A DNA stretch of 64,000 nt from Hyphobacterium indicum (GCF_003129605.1 NZ_QBDX01000001.1:558001-622000), one strand, 5' to 3'; positions 27,377 through 35,069 are shown, numbered from the stretch's first letter. Numbers and translations: made by a program. The notes: generated from the sequence alone by a model not told the origin.

Positions 27377-27525
27377 TATAATGCGACCATCGTACTGGTT
27401 AGATGATTATTCCTGAAGGACGGCCTGCCGCCTTCATGGCTTTTTCCCTTCCAAATTCGACTCGTGGTTTTCGGCCTCATGGCCGGGAGCTTGCCAATTC
27501 TGTTATCAATTGAAAGGAAATTGCT
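27377..27525 (+). promoter_or_regulatory. Candidate promoter and long leader of the cold-shock gene
   Basis: TATAAT occurs at 27377-27382, about 145 bp before the start codon, without a clear -35 box. The resulting leader of about 135 nt matches the long 5' UTRs typical of cspA-type genes, which respond to cold through RNA structure. The ribosome site GAAAGGAAA lies just before the ATG. The rest of 27044-27376 shows nothing else I can support. Confidence 0.35.
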
Positions 27526-27735
27526 ATGACAACAGGAACCGTGAAATTTTTTAATTCCAGCAAAGGTTTTGGATTCATCCAGCCGGAAGATGGTTCGACC
27601 GACGTTTTCGTGCACGCAACGGCACTTGAGCGCGCGGGCATTCACTCGCTGGACGAAGGTCAGAAAGTGACCTTTGACGTCGTCAAGGACAGCCGTTCCG
27701 GCAAGAATGCGGCCGACAATCTCGTCCTGGCCTGA
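27526..27735 (+). CDS. Cold-shock protein, CspA family
   Basis: A 69-aa single-stranded nucleic-acid-binding OB-fold protein, an RNA chaperone. Both RNA-binding motifs are intact: RNP1 in [12 protein letters not shown] (residues 13-24) and RNP2 in DVFVHATAL (26-36). It has a long leader and a strong terminator at 27786, so it is transcribed alone. Confidence 0.96.
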   Translation: MTTGTVKFFNSSKGFGFIQPEDGSTDVFVHATALERAGIHSLDEGQKVTFDVVKDSRSGKNAADNLVLA

Positions 27736-27785
27736 TCCGTCTTCGCCGGGCGGCCTGTCCGCCTGGCACAAGCGGAATTCGTCCG

Positions 27786-27813
27786 AAAGGCCGGGGCATG
27801 CCCCGGCCTTTCG
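27786..27813 (+). terminator. Rho-independent terminator of the csp gene
   Basis: Nearly perfect palindrome (AAAGGCCGGGG / CCCCGGCCTTT with a CATG centre), ending in TTTCGC. It lies 50 bp after the csp stop. Confidence 0.75.
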
Positions 27814-27844
27814 CTTATCCCCATCCCGGAGAAAGGCCCCGCAA

Positions 27845-28072
27845 ATGCCCGGCAAAAATTATGATTCATTCTTTTCGGTGGAAGCGAAGAAACCGCAGAC
27901 AAAGGCCGATATTACGGATGCGGCGGTCCGCGATATTCTGCGCGAGGAATCCGGAGAACGCGCGGCGTTGTCCGCCAAGCTTCGCCAGCAAAGGCTGGCC
28001 CGGGACAAGAATGCCGGGGCGGCCGCTTCCAAAAAGCCGTCAAAGCCGGCCCGTCCACGCAAGGCCAGGTAA
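27845..28072 (+). CDS. Small basic protein of unknown function
   Basis: A 75-aa protein starting MPGKNYDSFFSVEAKKPQTK, with a good ribosome site (CGGAGAAAGG) about 10 bp upstream. An Ala/Arg-rich amphipathic helix (residues 24-55) is followed by a Lys/Pro/Ala tail. Similar short proteins with the pattern YDxFFxxEAKKPxTKAD are found next to or near cold-shock genes in alphaproteobacteria, such as sphingomonads, from memory. The role is unknown; the tail suggests nucleic-acid contact. Confidence 0.7.
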   Translation: MPGKNYDSFFSVEAKKPQTKADITDAAVRDILREESGERAALSAKLRQQRLARDKNAGAAASKKPSKPARPRKAR

Positions 28073-28108
28073 CAGCGGCGCACAAGCCTCTGCCTGACTG
28101 TCTGTTAT

Positions 28109-28131
28109 TGTGAGAGTCTGACGCTCTCACA
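28109..28131. other. Inverted repeat in the 28.1 kb gap
   Basis: Perfect 8-bp arms (TGTGAGAG / CTCTCACA) around a 7-base loop. It could be an operator or a weak terminator for the gene at 27845. The surrounding 230 bp (28073-28303) holds no supportable gene. Confidence 0.35.
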
Positions 28132-28303
28132 GTCCCTTGTCTGAAGGCTGGCGCGCGTGCCGGGAGCGGAGCCCTCGGACAGCCCGAGTGACCGGCGCGC
28201 TGCGGCCGTCAGCTCCGTATCCGGGAAGCGGACACGCAAAATTCACCAATGGAGCGGACAGCGGCGAATTTCTTACGATTTCGCATTCGCCTGGAATTAC
28301 GCC

Positions 28304-29305
28304 TCAGCTACAGTCATCGACGGGGTCATCGTGAGTGATCGCACAGATCATTAACGCAGCCCGTTCCTGCCCATAAGCAACAACAAGCATCTCCTGGAAC
28401 GTCACCCACTTGTCAGCGCTATCCTCGATGGCGGCCATCACAGCGCGTTCGAAATTATCACCGATGGCGCCGCGCACTGTCGTTCCTTCGCCAATATGCG
28501 GATCAATTGATCCAGTGTCCTTGTTCAGATCAAGATGCCGCAGCCGGTGGGTTCCAGCACCCTCATCGCCGTATAGACACCCGGTATCCTCGCTGGCGAA
28601 TGACGCCATGTCGAAACAACCCGAAACCAGCCCGGAAGGGAAGGCCGGATTGGCAACACGCAAATCCAGCCAGGGCGCCCGGCCGGTATTGCCGAGACCC
28701 GGCGGATTTTCGATCGCAACGGGTTGCGCCGGATCGGGCTGATCCACCCAATTCGAATGGGAATAGAAATCCTGACTGGCATGGAGGATGCGCCCGAGAT
28801 GGGCCAGTACGTTGCATTTCGCACGGCCATGTTCCTGACCCGCATAGACGCAAGAGATATATGACGGAATCTGGCTGGAGCGTATCTCCCCGTCATCATC
28901 CAGCAGGTCCGCTGCATCAACAACAGCGTGGCGTATGTTCTCGAGCATGTAATCGCGGCATTCCCGCAGCGAAGCTTCGGCCTCGGACCGGCTGCGCGGA
29001 TAGCCCGGAGTGTCGAAATAATCCCCCGCGCTGCAATGCGCGAAGGACGTCAGCATGCCCCGGCCCCGGTCGGGCGCCCCGACAGCGCCGAAATTTCCGC
29101 GGCTGCCGGCGAGCGAATCCAGGGTGTCGGACTGGAAACATGCGGAGGGCGGTGATGCGCCGTCGCAAGCCAGCGCGTGACGGGTTATTCGCCCGTGTTC
29201 GGAATTCTGGCCACCGCTGTTGATCGTCCCGAATCCGGTCGAGATCACGATGGCGCTCGCCACAGCGATTAATTTAAAAACAGTCATGTGTTGATTGAAA
29301 ATCAT
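28304..29305 (-). CDS. Secreted HET-C/CinY-like zinc-enzyme family protein
   Basis: A 333-aa exported protein. The N-terminus has a signal peptide (MTVFKLIAVASAIVISTGFG within the first 26 residues). The HALACDGASPP start and especially LGRILHASQDFYSHSNWVD (His175 onward) match the H-x3-D-x3-H-S-N-W signature of HET-C and CinY-like proteins, related to zinc-dependent phospholipase C and P1-nuclease folds. Five or more Cys suggest disulfides. GGGGGA precedes the ATG. Lipase or nuclease activity is possible but unproven. Its neighbours are AT-rich accessory genes. Confidence 0.65.
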   Translation of the reverse strand: MIFNQHMTVFKLIAVASAIVISTGFGTINSGGQNSEHGRITRHALACDGASPPSACFQSDTLDSLAGSRGNFGAVGAPDRGRGMLTSFAHCSAGDYFDTPGYPRSRSEAEASLRECRDYMLENIRHAVVDAADLLDDDGEIRSSQIPSYISCVYAGQEHGRAKCNVLAHLGRILHASQDFYSHSNWVDQPDPAQPVAIENPPGLGNTGRAPWLDLRVANPAFPSGLVSGCFDMASFASEDTGCLYGDEGAGTHRLRHLDLNKDTGSIDPHIGEGTTVRGAIGDNFERAVMAAIEDSADKWVTFQEMLVVAYGQERAALMICAITHDDPVDDCS

Positions 29306-29649
29306 ACCGTCCCCCTGAATTTACATTCATAGCAGCAACGTCGTTTTCATGGAAATAAAATAAAATAAAAATTGTCAGTTCATTCTGAACGGTCAAAATA
29401 AAGAACGCCCCCTTATTATTTCAGTATTTTGATCGACGCATCTTGCCTCGATTCACGACGGCGAGCGGGTCCCGACGTGCGCGGGTTGGGCGGACGCCCG
29501 CTTCGGAATCCGCGTCCGGCGGCCCTGTGCGAGGCTGGGGAGGGCTTTCCCGGAGACGGGCATGCCTATGAGCTTGCTATAAATAAAATACCCTATACAG
29601 TCAAAATGTATTTAATAAAACAGAAATTTAGAATATATGGAGTTTAATA
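29306..29649. other. AT-rich intergenic stretch
   Basis: No gene is supported here. Two segments (29340-29430 and 29575-29649) are strikingly AT-rich for this genome, with repeated AAATAAAAT-type runs; the middle (29440-29570) is GC-rich. A 72-aa plus ORF crossing it spans both compositions and has no ribosome site, so it is left out. The AT-rich part probably carries the promoter of the lipoprotein gene at 29650. Confidence 0.5.
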
Positions 29650-30069
29650 ATGTTTCGTAATACATTTATTCAAGGCACAATACTCGGGTCGGTACTTTTT
29701 GTGTCTGGTTGTGCCACGCCCGGCATAGAGTTTCAGGAGCAGCGCCCCATACTGCGACTTCAATCAGTAACTGCCATCAGCACAACAATTGGCAGCAATG
29801 AAGATCAAATATACCTCCAATTTAGCGATGGTTCCCGATATCCGGACAATAACTATGTCATCCGGTCAGGTGATACTTGGGTTCCTGAAGGCATTGTCCT
29901 CGATACCACGGTCGCCGGGTCGGTCAGCTTGTTTGAGAGCGATTCACTTTCGAGTGACGATCTGATCGGCATCTACGAATACAACCGGACCGAGGCCGGA
30001 ACCTACACACAAACCATGACAGGCGACGGCTCGCGATACGAGCTCATTTGGGTCGTGACTGTCGAATAA
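29650..30069 (+). CDS. Orphan lipoprotein
   Basis: A 139-aa protein with lipobox VSGC (Cys21), GGAG before the ATG and an AT-richer start than its neighbours. The mature part is rich in Ser, Thr and Tyr with alternating strands (SVTAISTTIGSN, DGSRYPDNNYVIRSG, GSRYELIWVVTVE), suggesting a small beta-sandwich. I recognise no family. It is flanked by AT-rich DNA and lies upstream of an unrelated secreted protein. Confidence 0.65.
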   Translation: MFRNTFIQGTILGSVLFVSGCATPGIEFQEQRPILRLQSVTAISTTIGSNEDQIYLQFSDGSRYPDNNYVIRSGDTWVPEGIVLDTTVAGSVSLFESDSLSSDDLIGIYEYNRTEAGTYTQTMTGDGSRYELIWVVTVE

Positions 30070-30184
30070 TCGAAGGGACAAGCCTGTTCTGTAACAGGTG
30101 ATTCACCCCGAGATTTCCGTTCGCCTGATGACTCGTCTCGCGTGAATACGTTTCGTCCAGGCGGAGAAAGTAAGAGAGTTCGAT

Positions 30185-30616
30185 ATGTATAATTCAAGAT
30201 TGGGATACAAGACTCCCCTGTTAACCGCCCTCGTGATCGGCGGGATGCTGCCGGCAGCTGCCTTGGCCGATGAGAGCTGGAATTCTGCTCAGTATGGCGA
30301 GATCGTCTATGAGAAAGACATTGGCGATGTCGCCCTTCTTTCCATGGCGGGCGGACACCCCGGCAGCCGGGTTTATATCTACCTGCCCGGATTGGCGGGC
30401 AACACCACCGAACGCGGTGCGTTCAATGGCTATTGGATTGAATCCGCTCCCGGTGAATGTGCGACGGAGAGAACCGGCGCCGACGGTCTGCAATCCAACC
30501 TCTGGGGCGATGTGCAGGTGGAGTTCGCCCATCCTGCTTACCCAAGCGGGTTCATCATCAGGCTTGGAAATTGCGGCGGCGACTTCACGGACGAGGCTTG
30601 GGCCGATCCGTCCTAG
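30185..30616 (+). CDS. Secreted protein, paralogue of the protein at 32625
   Basis: A 143-aa exported protein (signal ends near PAAALA). The mature part starts DESWNSAQYGEIVYEKD and contains FNGYWIESAPGEC, WGDVQVEFAHPAYPSGFIIRLGNCGG. The protein at 32625 has the same skeleton (DEAWDSDAGQIIYAEDL, FDGYWVAS, WGRVVVTFDSPAFPSGFTALSGMC), so both belong to one family that I cannot name. Two conserved Cys probably form a disulfide. Confidence 0.7.
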   Translation: MYNSRLGYKTPLLTALVIGGMLPAAALADESWNSAQYGEIVYEKDIGDVALLSMAGGHPGSRVYIYLPGLAGNTTERGAFNGYWIESAPGECATERTGADGLQSNLWGDVQVEFAHPAYPSGFIIRLGNCGGDFTDEAWADPS

Positions 30617-30623
30617 TTCCATT

Positions 30624-30650
30624 TGGGAGGGGCGGGATTCGAACCGGCGA
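30624..30650 (-). tRNA. tRNA 3'-end-like fragment (T-arm and acceptor strand only)
   Basis: On the minus strand this reads as a T-arm (GCCGG TTCGAAT CCCGC, one mismatch) followed by a CCTCCCA acceptor strand. The matching 5' half (TGGGAGG, D-arm, anticodon) is absent upstream. It is not a functional tRNA. Such 3' fragments are often left by integrative elements that insert at tRNA ends; chance resemblance is possible. Confidence 0.3.
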
Positions 30651-30762
30651 TCTGGATGACCCAAATCGTCGAAACCGGCATGCAATGGCGGAAAAATCCG
30701 CCTCTGCCCCCGCCGCAGCACTGGCAGCCGACGTCCACCGCGCCGTGTCTGGCGCCTGCCGG

Positions 30763-31362
30763 TTAACCCGTCTGATTTCCCTCGGGAAAGATCGACAGGA
30801 TATCCATCCCCTTCATCGCCTCCTTCTTGAACCGGCCCGCGGTAGCGAGCTGCGCATAACCATGTACGAGGCTCCAGACAAAAACCTGTTCCCTAGCCTC
30901 GAGGTTCGGGTCGCCTGAAGGAAAGAGGCCAAGTTCCTGCGAAGTATCCGCCAGCACGGCAAAACACGCCCCGACCTGTTCCAGCAGCGCGGGGTCATCG
31001 GCAAGGACCCGGTCACGCGCAAACATCAATTCGTAAAGCGCCGGATTCTCCAGCGCAAAGGCGACATATCCCTGCAGGGCGGCGGACCGGCGCTCGGCAC
31101 GGCTGGCATCGGGCGGGAGGGAAGACCGCATGCGCGCTACCAGCTCGGCATAGCCCTGTGTCGCAAGCGCCGTCAGCAAGCCGCTCTTGTTGCCGAAATG
31201 ATTCTGCGGTGCCGTCGCGCTGACGCCAACGGCTTTCGCGCATTGCCGCAGGGACAGGGCGCTGTGACCGGACTCCTCGAGAATTTTTCGCGCCGACTCG
31301 AGCAGTGCTTCTTTCAGATTACCGTGGTGATAGCCGGATCTGGCGGTTGCGTGATCATCCAT
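30763..31362 (-). CDS. TetR-family repressor
   Basis: A 199-aa regulator. The first 60 residues form the HTH domain (GYHHGNLKEALLESARKIL, then LSLRQCAKAVGVSATAPQNHFGNKSGLL); the rest resembles the TetR C-terminal domains of the YHHG group. The ATG at 31362 falls inside one of two identical-type palindromic operators, which fits autorepression. The longer frame to 31623 would run through both operators and into the divergent gene, so it is rejected. Confidence 0.9.
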   Translation of the reverse strand: MDDHATARSGYHHGNLKEALLESARKILEESGHSALSLRQCAKAVGVSATAPQNHFGNKSGLLTALATQGYAELVARMRSSLPPDASRAERRSAALQGYVAFALENPALYELMFARDRVLADDPALLEQVGACFAVLADTSQELGLFPSGDPNLEAREQVFVWSLVHGYAQLATAGRFKKEAMKGMDILSIFPEGNQTG

Positions 31363-31363
31363 A

Positions 31364-31429
31364 TTTACACTGTAAACTTTTTCTTGACGGCGCCGCAACC
31401 CTGATCTAGGCATATATTTACAGTGTAAA
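31364..31429. promoter_or_regulatory. Twin TetR operators between divergent genes
   Basis: Two perfect 13-bp palindromes, TTTACACTGTAAA (31364-31376) and TTTACAGTGTAAA (31417-31429), with centres 53 bp apart (about five helical turns). They share flanks (ATA before, C after). One overlaps the repressor start; the other lies just before the hydrolase ribosome site. A TTGACG box (31384-31389) between them is a candidate -35 for the hydrolase. The layout predicts co-regulation and autorepression by the TetR protein. Confidence 0.85.
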
Positions 31430-31444
31430 CATAAGGTGGGAAGA

Positions 31445-32476
31445 ATGATCAACGCGCTGAAATTTTCCGGGATCGCCGTCGCGCTGGTGGCGGGGCTTCT
31501 GGCCTTTGTCTGGTTTGCCAATCCGTTTGGCGTCCGGGACGACTTCCTCGTTGACCGGATTGTCGCCATGCGCGTTGCGCCGGAGCGGCTCGATCTACCG
31601 GAAACACCCGAAGACCATGGCATGGCCTATCGCGACGTGGATATCCTCACCGACGACAATATCCGCCTCAGCGCCTGGGAAATCCCGGCGCCGCGGCCCT
31701 CGGACCGCACCGTCATCGTCAATCATCCGCTGACCACAACGCGTTATGGCTCCGTCGAGGGGCTGGACGGCGTTTCGGCGGAATTCCTGCCCATGCTGCG
31801 CCACCTTCACGATGCCGGCTATAATATCATCACTTATGATCACCGCGGGCAGGGTGAAAGCGATGGCGGGCTCGGCGCGCTGGCCCGGGGAACAGAGGCG
31901 CCGGTCGGCGCCGGTGTAACGGAATGGCAGGACGTCGTGGCTTCGCTGCGTTACGTGCTGGGCCATGACGCCTTCGGGGATGACCAGCTTGTCTTCCTGT
32001 CCCAGTGCATGGGAGCGAACGCCACCTTTCTGGCCTGGCAGAATGAACCGGAGTTGTTTTCTCACCCGCAGATCCGGGGCCTCGTCGCCAACCAGCCGAC
32101 CCTGTCCGACAACATGACCGACCGGTTTATCCGTGCCCGCACCGGTCTCGACCTGGTCGACCAGGTGGAAGCCGTGCAGCGGGAACAATACGGTTTCGGC
32201 TTCGCCAATGCGCTGGAAACCGTGCCCAGCGTAACCGTGCCCATCCTGTTCAGTCAGGTCGAACGTGACCGCTATACCTTCGATCCGGAGACCGGCCGCA
32301 ATGATATCGAGCAGATCATGGCCGCCGCGACGGTCGAGAACGAGATCGTCTGGATCGGGCCGGAACACCCTCATGCCTTCGGAACGGGCCAGCGTTTTGA
32401 TGCCTACCGCTTCTTCAACACGCACCCCGAGCCACTGCTCGACTTTCTCGCCCGGCAATTTGCGGAGCCGGAATGA
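31445..32476 (+). CDS. Membrane-anchored alpha/beta-hydrolase with Cys at the nucleophile position
   Basis: A 343-aa protein starting with an uncleaved-looking membrane helix (ALKFSGIAVALVAGLLAFVW). The fold markers are YDHRGQGESDGG near residue 133 and the nucleophile elbow, which reads FLSQCMGANATFLAW: Cys188 stands where most family members have Ser. The acid may be the Asp in FSQVERDRYTFD and the base the His in GPEHPHAFG. GGTGGGAAG precedes the ATG. It is controlled with the divergent TetR gene. Substrate unknown; Cys elbows occur in dienelactone hydrolases. Confidence 0.75.
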   Translation: MINALKFSGIAVALVAGLLAFVWFANPFGVRDDFLVDRIVAMRVAPERLDLPETPEDHGMAYRDVDILTDDNIRLSAWEIPAPRPSDRTVIVNHPLTTTRYGSVEGLDGVSAEFLPMLRHLHDAGYNIITYDHRGQGESDGGLGALARGTEAPVGAGVTEWQDVVASLRYVLGHDAFGDDQLVFLSQCMGANATFLAWQNEPELFSHPQIRGLVANQPTLSDNMTDRFIRARTGLDLVDQVEAVQREQYGFGFANALETVPSVTVPILFSQVERDRYTFDPETGRNDIEQIMAAATVENEIVWIGPEHPHAFGTGQRFDAYRFFNTHPEPLLDFLARQFAEPE

Positions 32477-32624
32477 GGGGCAGCACACATCGGATTGCTT
32501 CTGATATTGCCGGTGCGGCCATCAGGGCGGAGGGTCACAACATCGCCCGATGATATAAACCGGCTTGCCCGCAGGGCCCGAGTCGCGACTAGTATTTCGT
32601 CTCTTTAACCGTGAAAGTTTTCCC

Positions 32625-33050
32625 ATGCGCTCTTTTGTCTTCCCGGCCCTGGCGGCCGGCCTGTTCGCCGCTTTCCCGGCTTTCGCCGATGAAGCCTGGG
32701 ACTCCGACGCCGGCCAGATCATCTATGCCGAAGACCTGGATACCCATGCCGTGCTCTTGCTGACCCAGGCCGACGGGATCGAGCGCCGCTTCTTTATCCG
32801 CGACCTGGCCGGCAATTTTGATGACCGGACCGGCTGGTTTGACGGCTATTGGGTGGCGTCGAACATGCCCGGAAAAACCACGGGCGATCCTTGCCCCTTC
32901 TCCATCATCGCCGCCAATGGCGAGGCCTATGAGACATGGGGCAGGGTGGTCGTCACATTCGACTCGCCGGCCTTCCCGTCCGGCTTTACCGCCCTTTCGG
33001 GCATGTGCCTGGAAACGCCGGCCGAGGAATGGACAGCGTCGCTGCGCTGA
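32625..33050 (+). CDS. Secreted protein, paralogue of the protein at 30185
   Basis: A 141-aa protein. The start chosen (MRSFVFPALAAGLFAAFPAFA) gives a clean signal peptide with GTGAAAG upstream; the frame extends 20 codons further without a ribosome site. The mature protein shares DEAWDS, FDGYWVAS, WGRVVVTF and AFPSGF with the 30185 protein, with Cys in similar places. The pair flanks the TetR-hydrolase unit. Confidence 0.7.
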   Translation: MRSFVFPALAAGLFAAFPAFADEAWDSDAGQIIYAEDLDTHAVLLLTQADGIERRFFIRDLAGNFDDRTGWFDGYWVASNMPGKTTGDPCPFSIIAANGEAYETWGRVVVTFDSPAFPSGFTALSGMCLETPAEEWTASLR

Positions 33051-33147
33051 GGCCGGGCGGCTACATTTTTGTCGGGCGGTCTCGAGCCTGATGAGGCCCT
33101 CCAGATAATCCTTAGGGAGACTCGGATGAGAGGAGTGAAAGCCGGGC

Positions 33148-33235
33148 CTAACCCCGCCTGAGCACCGCCCGCTCCCCGCAGCTTGGGCAGCCGACTTCGA
33201 CAGCGACGAGGCCAGGCAGGTTTGGCGCATTTCTT
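33148..33235 (-). pseudogene. Allele-like copy of the 3' end of the QueD-type gene
   Basis: The minus strand encodes NAPNLPGLVAVEVGCPSC followed by GERAVLRRG and a stop. This is the C-terminus of the protein at 34685 (APKLPGLVAVEVGRPSC, GERAVLRRG). Over 25 codons, about a dozen third-position or synonymous changes occur but only two amino-acid changes (N/K and C/R), so the copy evolved under selection before becoming a remnant. No frame leads into it from upstream. The rest of 33051-33394 shows nothing I can support. Confidence 0.75.
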
Positions 33236-33394
33236 CCCCGACGGCGACATGGCCCCGAAGCAACGCCGTCAGGGGCTGTGCCATGAGATGGTTCGGATCT
33301 TTCGCCATCTCCCCAGATCCTTAAGCGAATATCCTTTTCACAGATCCAGATTCCGCCGCGCTTTTACGCAACACCGGACATTGGCGCAGAGACG

Positions 33395-34666
33395 TCAGTG
33401 CGGCGTGCGGCGCGAACCGATATCGTCCAGAACCCATTCCATAACGCGATCTCGTTCGGCGCGGTAATCCTCGATTGTAACCGGTATCAAGACGTCCGGC
33501 GGCAAGGTGTCACCAGCGACGCGCGCGAAACAGTAGCGGCGTTTCGAGGTCGTGATCAGAAGACCGGAATTCGGCAGACTGAAACTGGCCATATCTTGAT
33601 AACCGCACGGATTGGCGCCGGTCGGCTGGCCGATTCTGCGGGCATTCAGGATGTCGGAAAACTGGGCCGAATTGCTCATGGCGGCCGAAAAGGTCGTATT
33701 GCTGGTCAGCACATAGAATCCGTTTTGCCAGTCCAGCCCGTCTTCGAGGATCAACCAGGAAGAGAGTAGTAGGCCCATGAAGAAATTGCCGCCATAACTG
33801 CCGCGAAAATCGATGATCAGCGCCTCGACATTCTGATCGCCGATATGAGTGGTCACAGCCTCGGCGAAGGCATTCATGTCGGCTTCGCCCGGATAGGTAT
33901 CAAAGCGAATATATCCGGCGTTCTGCTCGGCAATCCACGAATAATAGATGCCCGGTGCTTCTATCATCGCAGACGTCAGATACTCCTCATCGCGCATGTC
34001 CAGGCGGGCGAAATCAGTGCCGTCAATCGCGGTCCGATCCATAGCGGCGAGCGCCAGAACGGTATGCTGGCCATCGCGTTCGAGTGCGAATCTGGCGCGA
34101 TCTGGATCACTCAGAAACCCCAATCCGGAGAGCAGTTGTGACGCGGAGAAATAATCGCCGGTGCGCCGTGCCCGGGAATGTTCGTTTTCCACAAAAGGCA
34201 CGACCTCGCCCAAAGCCTGTGTGATTGCCGACGCGGCCGTCCCGTCGACCGAGATCACCCTCGCGCCCAGCCATTGTGCCTGCGTGGCATCAATGCCGGT
34301 GATATAGGGCATGTCATCGATCAGGGTGACTTCCACCGGAAAGCGCCGCATGGGGTAGGGACGCCAGAGCGGCAGGCTGGTATGGCCGTCACCGATCCGC
34401 CGGGTCAACGCCATCAACCGCACAATGACCTCGTCCTCGGTCAGATCATCAAGCGCTGACGAGAGCTGCTCCAGCTCGGCCAGAAACGCCGCTTCGCTGA
34501 TCCGGTGATAGGGGTCGATATGGTTGGCGAGGAGGCCGGCATGATAGGCCTCAAGGTCTTCGCGCCAGGCACTGGCTTCGTCAGGCGGCAAGGCGGTCGC
34601 GGCGGGGACGAGAGCAGCGATGATCAGGGGCAACAGGAAGAGCGTGCGGATACCGGGGAGATTCAT
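33395..34666 (-). CDS. Secreted S41-family (C-terminal processing) peptidase-like protein
   Basis: A 423-aa exported protein (signal ends near ATALP). It has the family pattern without an obvious PDZ domain: an N-terminal helical part (EDLEAYHAGLLANHIDPYHRI), RIGDGHTSLPLW near residue 94, RFDTYPGEADMNAFAEAV, IIDFRGSYGGN near residue 290, and the catalytic Ser in TSNTTFSAAMSNSAQF near residue 330 followed by IGQPTGANPCGY. The substrate is unknown. It sits between the intact QueD-type gene and the remnant of that gene's 3' end, so it may have arrived with the same exchange. Confidence 0.8.
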   Translation of the reverse strand: MNLPGIRTLFLLPLIIAALVPAATALPPDEASAWREDLEAYHAGLLANHIDPYHRISEAAFLAELEQLSSALDDLTEDEVIVRLMALTRRIGDGHTSLPLWRPYPMRRFPVEVTLIDDMPYITGIDATQAQWLGARVISVDGTAASAITQALGEVVPFVENEHSRARRTGDYFSASQLLSGLGFLSDPDRARFALERDGQHTVLALAAMDRTAIDGTDFARLDMRDEEYLTSAMIEAPGIYYSWIAEQNAGYIRFDTYPGEADMNAFAEAVTTHIGDQNVEALIIDFRGSYGGNFFMGLLLSSWLILEDGLDWQNGFYVLTSNTTFSAAMSNSAQFSDILNARRIGQPTGANPCGYQDMASFSLPNSGLLITTSKRRYCFARVAGDTLPPDVLIPVTIEDYRAERDRVMEWVLDDIGSRRTPH

Positions 34667-34684
34667 GGAATGCGCTTTCGTAAG

Positions 34685-35056
34685 TTAGCCCCGCCGCAGA
34701 ACCGCCCGCTCACCGCAGGACGGGCGGCCGACCTCGACCGCGACCAGGCCCGGCAGTTTCGGGGCGAGGCGGTCGAACAGCCAGGCGCAGATATTTTCCA
34801 GCGAGGGCTTGGCCAGCCCCTCCACCTCGTTCAGCAGGCGGTGGTCGAGATCGGCTACCACGCCGGCCACGATCTGCTCGATCTTCCAGGTATCCTTGAT
34901 CCAGCCCTTGTCATTGGGCTCGCCGGCCAGCGTCACGGATCCGGCGAAGGAATGGCCATGCAGCCGCGCGAAGGGATGGTCTTTCGCCTCATGCTCGAAA
35001 TAGTGAGCCGCCTCGAAGGTGAAGTCCTTCGTGATTTCCAGCCGGGAATGGGTCAT
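34685..35056 (-). CDS. queD: 6-pyruvoyl-tetrahydropterin synthase/QueD family protein lacking the catalytic Cys
   Basis: A 123-aa T-fold protein. Zinc ligands are intact: His18 (FEAAHYF) and His33/His35 (RLHGHSF), and the Asp-His pair is in ADLDHRLLN. The catalytic Cys of QueD (C-x3-HGH) is replaced by Phe29 (HPFARLHGH). It may therefore not make carboxytetrahydropterin for queuosine and could instead handle another pterin; the symbol is by homology only. It is followed by the Na+/Ca2+ exchanger on its upstream side. Confidence 0.75.
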   Translation of the reverse strand: MTHSRLEITKDFTFEAAHYFEHEAKDHPFARLHGHSFAGSVTLAGEPNDKGWIKDTWKIEQIVAGVVADLDHRLLNEVEGLAKPSLENICAWLFDRLAPKLPGLVAVEVGRPSCGERAVLRRG

Positions 35057-35069
35057 CAGCCTGCGCGCG

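Noticed and set aside
29429-29647. 72-aa ORF before the orphan lipoprotein
   Set aside because: It spans an abrupt composition change, has no ribosome site and no conserved pattern.
30763-31623. Longer 286-aa version of the TetR protein
   Set aside because: The extra N-terminus runs through both operators and the divergent hydrolase start; the ATG at 31362 gives the normal TetR N-terminus.
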